Assembly (NCBI GenBank): GCA_017940105.1
Contig: JAGAZG010000011.1
Span: forward strand, 1-7,862
Length of the DNA: 7,862 nt
From: Mailhella sp.
GTDB lineage: Bacteria; Desulfobacterota; Desulfovibrionia; Desulfovibrionales; Desulfovibrionaceae
Direction of reading: 5' to 3'
Shown: piece after piece, positions 1 to 5,368 of the stretch
Layout of the letters: each line of letters starts with the position of its first letter
Numbering within the stretch: position 1 is the first letter of the stretch
Made by a program: the position numbers and the translations under genes
The notes under the pieces: generated by a model
Databases searched by the model: none
Seen by the model: the letters and a program-made list of their open reading frames with translations, nothing else
What the model was told of the DNA's origin: nothing

Positions 1-341
1 AACGTTCGGGCCACATGCGCTGTTGAGCATGAACCTTCGATGTCACGGCCGTCAAAGAGTCCGCGATTGCCTTCAATGATGGCGATATCCGCGGCTTTTT
101 GCGCACATGTTCGTATAAAATGCCGGAGCAGTTCCCTGTCGCTGAGAAAATACGGGTCAATACACACTGCTGCCCTGTGCGTTGCATGTGTCAGCCAGGC
201 AGAATCGATATAGTCAGGACCTTTTTTGCATGCCTGCACAGCCATGCCTGCCTGGGTGAACAGACGGGCAAGTCCAAGGGAAGCGAGTGTTTTGCCGCTC
301 CCTCCGGAAAGACCGGAAATTATAAGCCTGGGCTGGTTCAT
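1..341 (-). CDS. dsrN: Siroheme amidase DsrN / cobyrinic acid a,c-diamide synthase (CbiA/CobB) family, 5' part, runs off the left edge
   Basis: Only the first 113 codons are inside the window. The product starts MNQPRLIISGLSGGSGKT, with a P-loop-like GGSGKT at residues 13-18. The family motif KKGPDYID follows at about 39-46, and EGNRGLFDG at about 90-98 corresponds to the conserved glycine-rich loop of the ATP-dependent CbiA amidotransferase domain. Family members transfer glutamine-derived ammonia to carboxylates of corrinoids or, in the DsrN branch, to siroheme, giving the siroheme amide found in dissimilatory sulfite reductase. The dsr neighbourhood is the reason for choosing DsrN over a cobalamin enzyme; the C-terminal glutaminase domain lies outside the window. 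The ATG at 339-341 is the only sensible start because an in-frame TAG lies 9 bases upstream. No clear Shine-Dalgarno is seen. The gene lies 63 bases downstream of the HD-GYP gene on the same strand, with no terminator visible between them. Family assignment is firm; the siroheme substrate is inferred from context. Confidence 0.85.
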   Translation of the reverse strand, partial: MNQPRLIISGLSGGSGKTLASLGLARLFTQAGMAVQACKKGPDYIDSAWLTHATHRAAVCIDPYFLSDRELLRHFIRTCAQKAADIAIIEGNRGLFDGRDIEGSCSTAHVART

Positions 342-404
342 GGCGTAACACTAACAAACAGTCGTGCAACTGCCGATACAGACAAATGCCCATGAGCGTA
401 TCTG

Positions 405-1958
405 CTACACATCATAAGTTTTGTTAAAGCTGTCGGCAATTTTTAATACAGATTCCTGAGCTGCAAAAAATGCATCAACTATGAGCGGGTCAAAGTGCGT
501 TCCGCGGCCTTCGCGTATGATGTCGAAAGCCTTGTCGTATGGAAATCCTTTTTTGTAGCTGCGGTTAGAGACCAAAGCGTCAAAAACATCCGCAACCGCC
601 ATGATGCGGGCAGATAAGGGAATGGCTTCCCCGGAAAGTCCGTTTGGATACCCAGTTCCGTTCCACTTTTCATGGTGGTATGTTGCCAGATTTCTCGATT
701 CATTCAGATAATCAGAATCAGGCAGGGTATCGATGATATGCGTAATAATATCGCCGCCTGTCGAAGTGTGTTTTTTCATCAATGAAAATTCTTCGTCGGT
801 CAGTCTGCCGGGTTTATTCAGCACTGCGTCAGGAACCTTGATTTTGCCTATGTCATGCAACGGTGCAGAATTGATGACGTTTTCTATAAAGCTGTCGGTC
901 AGTTGCGCTTTATAGGTGCCTTCGCGTTTAAGCTCTTCCATGATGATTTTTGCGTAGGCTGCTGTCTTGCGAATATGCTGACCCGTACACTTGTCTCGGC
1001 TTTCTACCATATCGGCGAGTGTGAATATCAACGCGTTATGAATTGTAGATATTTCTTTGCTCTTTTTTCTAATGTCTTTTATGTAATCAACACTGTCCTC
1101 AGCCATTTTTACAAATGAATTATATAAATTTTCTATTTCATCTCCTGTGTGAATATTCATTTTATGAATCCATTCCAGGCTTTTTTCCATAGAATCTTTA
1201 TTATTATATGCAAAATTATTTGTAGCTTTTGCCATCGTGTTGATAGGAATAATCAAATTGTTATTCAGCACCGACAGTGCAACTATGAGCAGCACTGTAT
1301 AAATAGAAAGAAATGTTACGCATAACTTGAATAAGTAGCGGTTTGCCTGTTCCCGCAGCCAATCCATCGAAACATCCACGCCTGCATAGCCCTGACAGAC
1401 CTCTTCATCGTCATAGATCGGCTCGTAAGCGGTTAAAAGCCAGCCGTAGCGCTCATCAGAAATGATCGGCTCGATGTTTCCTCCAGAGAGCAATGTTGGC
1501 ACATGCTCTTTGAAAGCATCGTCAAATGGTATGACTGTGCCAGGCTTTTCACCTGGCAAATCCTTTGTATCAAGGTCAAAAATAACATGGCAGCCGTCAT
1601 TTTTTATTTTGTAGATGTAAAGATATTTGATATCGGGAGTGCTGTTCCTGATATTTGCCAGTTTGATTTTTGCTTTAAAATACCCCGGTGCGATTTCGCC
1701 TTTCTCAAGGAATTCATTAATCTGATTAGGATCGATGACACTGGCAGCAAGCCTTGCGACTCCGGCGGCAAGTTCCTTATGTTGCTCTATGGAAGTATCC
1801 ATAAATACTTTATAGCTGATTGCGGCTGACGATGCGCCAAAAATAAGCAGGGCTAAGGAGAGAAGAACTATGATTTTTGTGCGCAACGAAAAACCGCGGC
1901 AGACTTTTTCATCGCACGCAGGAATTATTTTATTGTTTTTTGTGCCATTGCTGTTCAT
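405..1958 (-). CDS. Membrane-bound Cache-HAMP-HD-GYP protein, probable cyclic-di-GMP phosphodiesterase
   Basis: This 517-residue sensor protein should hydrolyse cyclic-di-GMP in the cytoplasm in response to a periplasmic signal. Order of parts: short cytoplasmic N-terminus; membrane helix about 28-50; periplasmic Cache-like sensor about 51-207, ending in the typical pattern around YEPIYDD...GYAGVDVSMDWL; second helix about 208-232; HAMP-like linker about 233-295; HD-GYP domain about 305-505. The metal and active-site motifs look intact: H328, HDIGK at 368-372, H397, HHE at 428-430, GYPNG at 436-440, and D457 in ADVFDA. So an active phosphodiesterase rather than a degenerate receptor is expected. 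No GGDEF domain is present. The start is backed by GGAGG (1967-1971), 8 bases before the ATG. The gene lies between dsrB-dsrD and dsrN with its own promoter candidate. The membrane and HAMP part is very AT-rich: 15 of 60 bases are G or C at 1081-1140, and 16 of 60 at 1201-1260. That is unlike the dsr genes. The ligand is unknown. Confidence 0.92.
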   Translation of the reverse strand: MNSNGTKNNKIIPACDEKVCRGFSLRTKIIVLLSLALLIFGASSAAISYKVFMDTSIEQHKELAAGVARLAASVIDPNQINEFLEKGEIAPGYFKAKIKLANIRNSTPDIKYLYIYKIKNDGCHVIFDLDTKDLPGEKPGTVIPFDDAFKEHVPTLLSGGNIEPIISDERYGWLLTAYEPIYDDEEVCQGYAGVDVSMDWLREQANRYLFKLCVTFLSIYTVLLIVALSVLNNNLIIPINTMAKATNNFAYNNKDSMEKSLEWIHKMNIHTGDEIENLYNSFVKMAEDSVDYIKDIRKKSKEISTIHNALIFTLADMVESRDKCTGQHIRKTAAYAKIIMEELKREGTYKAQLTDSFIENVINSAPLHDIGKIKVPDAVLNKPGRLTDEEFSLMKKHTSTGGDIITHIIDTLPDSDYLNESRNLATYHHEKWNGTGYPNGLSGEAIPLSARIMAVADVFDALVSNRSYKKGFPYDKAFDIIREGRGTHFDPLIVDAFFAAQESVLKIADSFNKTYDV

Positions 1959-2035
1959 GGCAGCTGCCTCCAGGCCGTGAAATTCGGTTTCCTTAATATC
2001 AAAAGTGAGTGAATTGTGTTCAGATGACTGAAAAT

Positions 2036-2063
2036 ATAATATTGGCTAACTCCTTGAAGTCAA
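2036..2063 (-). promoter_or_regulatory. Candidate sigma70 promoter for the HD-GYP gene and probably dsrN
   Basis: On the minus strand TTGACT (2063-2058) and TATTAT (2041-2036) are separated by 16 bases, a good match to the -35 and -10 consensus. The start codon of the HD-GYP gene lies about 78 bases downstream of the -10. The -35 box begins directly after the U-tract of the dsr terminator, so one unit ends exactly where the next begins. It was found by eye and has no experimental support. Confidence 0.5.
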
Positions 2064-2102
2064 GAAAAAAGCAGGGGGAGAAAGGATGTTGCCTTCTCCC
2101 CC
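2061..2102 (-). terminator. Rho-independent terminator of the dsrA-dsrB-D operon
   Basis: Read on the minus strand, GGGGGAGAAGG (2102-2092) pairs with CCTTTCTCCCCC (2085-2074) around a six-base loop, with one bulged base. The stem is followed by CTG and then six T's (2070-2065). It lies 63 bases past the dsrB-D stop codon and is oriented to end that transcript. A long GC-rich stem plus a T-tract is the standard intrinsic terminator form. Confidence 0.88.
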
Positions 2103-2124
2103 TGGACTATTGTGTACTGCGAAC

Positions 2125-2146
2125 CGGATCCGGAAGACCGGATCTG
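2125..2146 (-). repeat. Inverted repeat (hairpin) in the dsrB-D 3' untranslated region
   Basis: GATCCGG (2127-2133) and CCGGATC (2138-2144) are perfect inverse complements around a four-base loop. The stem extends by one G-T wobble and one C-G pair to 2125-2146. It has no T-tract, so it is not itself a terminator. It sits between the dsrB-D stop codon and the intrinsic terminator, and could be a 3'-end stabilising structure of the dsr mRNA. Confidence 0.6.
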
Positions 2147-2164
2147 ATTATACAGATGCCGACA

Positions 2165-2413
2165 TTACTTCTGACCTTCTTCCGTAGCGCCTTGCTTGCC
2201 GGCGCCCTTGAGACCGTACATAGTGGTGGAGCCTGAGGACCAGTAGGCTACCTTGTTGTCGCCAACGAGAGCCGTAAGAACGTTCTTGACCTTGCGCGGG
2301 CTGGCGCCAGGGAAGAGTTCCAGGAACTGGTTGAAGTAGAACTTGGTCTTTGCACCAGGCTTGCTGGTCTTTTCAACGAGCCAGTTGACGACGAGAGCCT
2401 TGTCCTCTTCGGT
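2165..2413 (-). other. dsrD: DsrD domain encoded as the 3' end of dsrB
   Basis: This stretch encodes residues about 404-485 of the fusion, close to the roughly 78 residues of free DsrD. It keeps the EEDKALVVNWL start region and the near-invariant WSSGSTTMYG segment, so the domain looks intact and functional rather than a remnant. The linker before it (2414-2479) is rich in alanine and glutamate, as expected of a flexible tether. Confidence 0.93.
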
Positions 2414-3622
2414 AACGCCGGCATTGGCGGCCTCGGCATGAGCCTCTGCACCCTTATAGGCGTCGGCAGCGCCAGGCGTGAACTTGAACTGAGTGGACTG
2501 ACGCCAGGTGAAGTAAGCCTGTTCGCGGAAGTCGTCGATCAGCTGAGGAGTGAATTCCAGATCGGTGAGTTCAAAGAATTTTTCCCAGCCGATGCGTTCA
2601 GCCCAGTCGCCAAGGCGCTCATACTTATAGGCGTTTTCAGCATACACATCGAGAATGCGCTTGACCGTGGCGCACAGGGTAGGCCAGCGGGGCGGTTCGT
2701 TTTCGATGTAAGAAACAACGACCTTAGAGAACTTGGGCCTGCTGATGCGGTTGGAGATTTTACCGCCGACCATGATGATCACGCCGTCGCCTTCGCCATC
2801 AGAGATGGGCAGTGCCTGGCACATGGTGTAGCAGTTGCCGCAGTACATGCAGCGCTCGTTTTTAATGGCAACCGTGTTGACCTTTTTGCCGTTGACTTCT
2901 TCTTTGGAGGGGCGAACGGCGGCCATTGGGCAGGCGGCCACGGCCAAGGGGATTTCGCAGAGCTGGTCAACCCATTCCTGGTCTATCATCGGGGGTTTGC
3001 GGTGGATGCCCACGATGCCGATGTCAGAAACATGCACGGCGCCGCACATGTTAAGGCAGCAGGCGAGTGAAATACGCACGGGTGCAGGCAGGCGATGATC
3101 CTGAAAATCGCTGAACACGGTGTCCATCAGGGCCTTGACCGGACCGGAAGCGTCTGTGGCCGGGGTATGGCAGTGCAGCCAGCCCTGAGTGTGGATGATG
3201 TTGGTGACGCCTGCGCCGGTGCCGCCAATGGGGAACTTGTAGGAACCGCCGGCGAACTTGCGGGAGGCCAGGTCTTCCTTGAGAGCCTTAAGGGTCTCAA
3301 GGTCGGTCACCATGAATTCGACGTTGGAACGGGTGGTCCAGCGAACGTGCCCTCCGCAGTACTTGTCGGCAATGTCGCAGATTTCGCGGATATGCACGGT
3401 GGTCATGGTACGGGCGCCGCCGCAGCGGACGGTGTAGACCTTGTCGCCGCTTTCGGCAACGTGCATGAGCACGCCGGGCTCAAGAATTTCATGGTAGAGC
3501 CATTTGCCGAAGTTCTTGGCAATGACCGGAGGGAAGAAAGAGTCGTACTTGCGGGGGCCGATGTCGGAGATGCGGCCTTCCATGGGTTTTGCCGGATTGT
3601 ATCCTGAAGAAATAAAAGCCAT
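2165..3622 (-). CDS. dsrB: Dissimilatory sulfite reductase beta subunit fused to DsrD (DsrB-DsrD)
   Basis: Residues 1 to about 381 are a full-length DsrB, the usual length of the free protein, ending in QSTQFKF as stand-alone Desulfovibrio DsrB does. The siroheme-[4Fe-4S] cysteines are present: C151, and C188, C189 and C193 in the CCLNMC segment. The ferredoxin-type domain has C231 and C258, C261, C264, C268. After an alanine-rich linker (about 382-403) the chain continues as a complete DsrD-like domain (about 404-485), with KFYFNQFLELFP and WSSGSTTMYGLKGAGKQ, the hallmark DsrD C-terminus. DsrAB reduces sulfite in the cytoplasm, working with DsrC and the membrane complex DsrMKJOP. DsrD is a small winged-helix-like protein shown to activate DsrAB. 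Such a fused subunit is known from Bilophila wadsworthia. The gene follows dsrA by 18 bases, with AAGGAGAG (3629-3636) six bases before the ATG. No in-frame ATG is seen in the linker, so free DsrD is unlikely to be made by internal initiation. Confidence 0.97.
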   Translation of the reverse strand: MAFISSGYNPAKPMEGRISDIGPRKYDSFFPPVIAKNFGKWLYHEILEPGVLMHVAESGDKVYTVRCGGARTMTTVHIREICDIADKYCGGHVRWTTRSNVEFMVTDLETLKALKEDLASRKFAGGSYKFPIGGTGAGVTNIIHTQGWLHCHTPATDASGPVKALMDTVFSDFQDHRLPAPVRISLACCLNMCGAVHVSDIGIVGIHRKPPMIDQEWVDQLCEIPLAVAACPMAAVRPSKEEVNGKKVNTVAIKNERCMYCGNCYTMCQALPISDGEGDGVIIMVGGKISNRISRPKFSKVVVSYIENEPPRWPTLCATVKRILDVYAENAYKYERLGDWAERIGWEKFFELTDLEFTPQLIDDFREQAYFTWRQSTQFKFTPGAADAYKGAEAHAEAANAGVTEEDKALVVNWLVEKTSKPGAKTKFYFNQFLELFPGASPRKVKNVLTALVGDNKVAYWSSGSTTMYGLKGAGKQGATEEGQK

Positions 3623-3640
3623 TTTTTTCTCTCCTTCGGT

Positions 3641-4954
3641 TTAGCGGGAGTGACGCTGACGGAACGCGGTGATATCGCGGGTCCAGCCGCCGGGCACATC
3701 TTCTTCTTTGAAGAGGATGTAGGGGTTCGCGCGGGGAGCGATGACATGCTGCGGAACGGGAGGAATTTCGGTCACTTCAAGCAGCTTCTGGAAGGAGAGG
3801 CGCTTGATGGTTTCGCCCACGCGTTCGCGGTTCTTGCCTTCTTCCATCCACCAGTCCCAAATCTTTTCAATGATGGACTTGAGTTCATCATAGGGATTTT
3901 CAACCGGTACGAAGGGCACGAGCATGGAACCCATCTGAGCGCCGTCAAGGATAGGAGCCTTTGCACCGACGAGCACAGTGGCGCCGCGGTCATCGCCCAC
4001 ATGCAGGGCGCGAGGCATGGTATTGATGCAGTGCATGCAACGCACGCAGTTTGCCGTGTCGATGGAAAGCTTGCTTCCGTCCCACTTCATGCAGTGGGTC
4101 GGGCAGAGGTCAATGACTTCTTTCTGAAGGTCGAATTTGCCCCAGTCGCGGCCGGAGTGGGCACCGGCATTGGGACGGAATTCGCCGCCGACATAGCCCT
4201 TAACAGCGTCCTGGTCAATCTTGATGTCGTCCTTCCAGGTGCCGATGACAGAAAAGTCAGAGCGCGCCATGGAAGCGACGCAGCCGTTCGGGCAGCCGTC
4301 GAACTTAAATTTGAACTTGTAGGGGAAGGCGGGACGGTGCAGTTCGTCCTGGTAGTCCTGGGTGAGGGTGTAGCAAGCGTCCTGGGTATTGTAGCAGGCG
4401 TATTCGCAGCGGGACATGCCCATGCATGCAGCGGGGGTGCGCAGGTTGGAGCCTGAGCCGCCAAGGTCAACATCGAGCTTGTGGGTAAGCTCAAAGAACA
4501 CTTCTTCGAGCTGCGGGGTCTGGGTACCGATGAGCACCATGTCGCCGGTGGAGCCGTGCATGTTGGTCAGGCCGGAACCGCGAAGATCCCAGATATCGCA
4601 TATGGCGCGCAGGTATTCGGTGCTGTAGAACTTGCCGGAAGGCTGCGCCACACGGATGGTGTGGAAGTGGGCAACGCCCGGGAATTTTTCGGGCTGGTCG
4701 CAGTAACGGCCGATAACGCCGCCGCCGTAGCCGAACACGCCGACGATGCCGCCGTGTTTCCAGTGGGTTTCTTTATCCTCGTAAGAAAGTTCCATGATGC
4801 CCAGCAGATCTTCTGGGGCGTCGGAAGGGATCTGATAGTCCAAGCCCTTGGCGTTTGCGGCTCTGCTTTCAGCCAGCTGCTTGATATCAGATACAAAGCT
4901 GGGCCATGGCCCGGATTCGAGCTGGTCCAACAGGGGGGTTGCATGTTTCGCCAT
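3641..4954 (-). CDS. dsrA: Dissimilatory sulfite reductase alpha subunit
   Basis: The 437-residue product matches Desulfovibrio DsrA over its whole length, from MAKHATPLLDQLESGPWPSF at the start to the C-terminal RDITAFRQRH region. It is the catalytic partner of DsrB in the cytoplasmic alpha2beta2 reductase that reduces sulfite during anaerobic respiration. The siroheme-coupled [4Fe-4S] ligands are present as C177-X5-C183 and C221-X3-C225. A ferredoxin-type domain supplies C284/C288 and C303, C306, C309 for a second cluster. Neither a truncation nor a lost ligand is seen. The start is set by GGAGG (4962-4966), seven bases before the ATG. Upstream lies a 414-base divergent intergenic region. 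No convincing -35/-10 pair for dsrA was found by eye, so its promoter and leader length are unknown. It is the first gene of the operon with dsrB-dsrD. Confidence 0.98.
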   Translation of the reverse strand: MAKHATPLLDQLESGPWPSFVSDIKQLAESRAANAKGLDYQIPSDAPEDLLGIMELSYEDKETHWKHGGIVGVFGYGGGVIGRYCDQPEKFPGVAHFHTIRVAQPSGKFYSTEYLRAICDIWDLRGSGLTNMHGSTGDMVLIGTQTPQLEEVFFELTHKLDVDLGGSGSNLRTPAACMGMSRCEYACYNTQDACYTLTQDYQDELHRPAFPYKFKFKFDGCPNGCVASMARSDFSVIGTWKDDIKIDQDAVKGYVGGEFRPNAGAHSGRDWGKFDLQKEVIDLCPTHCMKWDGSKLSIDTANCVRCMHCINTMPRALHVGDDRGATVLVGAKAPILDGAQMGSMLVPFVPVENPYDELKSIIEKIWDWWMEEGKNRERVGETIKRLSFQKLLEVTEIPPVPQHVIAPRANPYILFKEEDVPGGWTRDITAFRQRHSR

Positions 4955-5101
4955 TGCCTTACCTCCACATGGTTAATTATGGGTCTGCCGCTAAGTAAAC
5001 CATGGACTGGAGACATCTCCGCCCGAACCAAGCGGCCCCTCGTACACAACAATAAGCCGGTGTGCGGAGCCCACAGTACGCCGGCATTACAACGTGACTT
5101 C

Positions 5102-5128
5102 TTCATGCATACGCTATTTTTGCATGAA
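5102..5128. repeat. Perfect inverted repeat, candidate operator upstream of dsrA
   Basis: TTCATGCA (5102-5109) and TGCATGAA (5121-5128) are perfect inverse complements, eight bases each, with an 11-base AT-rich spacer. Equivalent points in the two arms lie about 19 bases apart, close to two helical turns. That suits a dimeric DNA-binding protein. No T-tract follows, so a terminator is unlikely. It lies about 150 bases upstream of the dsrA start codon. Confidence 0.5.
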
Positions 5129-5173
5129 AGACAATAGGCATTTGATATGTCAGGAACAGCGGGCAAACGCACT

Positions 5174-5198
5174 GGATGGTATAAAAGTTTTCCCATCC
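5174..5198. repeat. Inverted repeat GGATGG-N13-CCATCC
   Basis: Arms at 5174-5179 and 5193-5198 are perfect inverse complements around TATAAAAGTTTTC. The arms are short, and the spacing again puts like positions about two helical turns apart (19 bases). It is a possible protein site or weak hairpin, and with six-base arms chance is a real alternative. Confidence 0.3.
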
Positions 5199-5199
5199 A

Positions 5200-5223
5200 T
5201 TTGATTTGAGAGCCATTATCAAA
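5200..5223. repeat. Inverted repeat TTTGAT-N12-ATCAAA
   Basis: Six-base arms at 5200-5205 and 5218-5223. The half-site resembles that of CRP/FNR proteins (TTGAT), but the spacer is 12 bases instead of the usual 4, so it is not a standard FNR box. The same half-site occurs at 5141-5146, within CATTTGATATG against CATTTGATTTG here, and at 5266-5271. Confidence 0.3.
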
Positions 5224-5356
5224 AAATTGTTTTTCTGAAAAGTGAAAAAATTAACGAAAAATTTTTTTGATATATTACGAAAAAGAAGGCATAGACAACA
5301 CGTTACACCATAAATTAAAAGGGCAGAAGTGCCGGCGGAAAGCCAATCCACGTCAT

Positions 5357-5363
5357 AAGGAGG
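5357..5363 (+). promoter_or_regulatory. Strong ribosome binding site that sets the start of the citrate-synthase-like gene
   Basis: AAGGAGG lies five bases before the ATG at 5369. The open frame extends 34 codons further upstream to a TTG at 5267, but that extension is AT-rich, has no ribosome site, and shows no resemblance to the enzyme family. The ATG at 5369 is therefore the start. Confidence 0.9.
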
Positions 5364-5368
5364 CAAAA

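Larger units (their letters stand above)
4955..5368. other. Divergent intergenic region between dsrA and the citrate-synthase-like gene
   Basis: These 414 bases hold no convincing gene; the open frames here lack ribosome sites and family resemblance. The half next to dsrA (4970-5100) is mixed in composition. The other half is AT-rich, with dense A- and T-tracts at 5221-5280. The region must contain promoters for both divergent units. It carries the inverted repeats listed separately at 5102-5128, 5174-5198 and 5200-5223. The word TTTGAT recurs at 5141, 5200 and 5266. No sigma70 pair is strong enough to call. Confidence 0.7.

Noticed and set aside
2009..2236. A plus-strand open frame across the dsr terminator and the end of dsrB-D
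   Set aside because: It reads through the terminator hairpin and antisense to the DsrD domain, with no protein family features.
2438..4456. Several long plus-strand open frames opposite dsrA and dsrB (for example 2438-3070, 3095-3607, 3650-4456)
   Set aside because: They are antisense shadows of two well-recognised conserved genes; their products are low-complexity and lack recognisable motifs or ribosome sites.
4959..4970. A four-codon mini-ORF (ATG TGG AGG TAA, minus strand) overlapping the dsrA ribosome site
   Set aside because: It has no ribosome site of its own, and the GGAGG it contains is simply the dsrA Shine-Dalgarno. A chance ATG is the simpler explanation.
5200..5223. An FNR/CRP-type box upstream of dsrA
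   Set aside because: Half-sites resemble TTGAT/ATCAA but the spacer is 12 instead of 4 bases. It was kept only as an unexplained inverted repeat.
5267..5368. A 34-codon upstream extension of the citrate-synthase-like gene, starting at a TTG
   Set aside because: It has no ribosome site, AT-rich composition and no family resemblance; AAGGAGG placed five bases before the ATG at 5369 gives a far better start.
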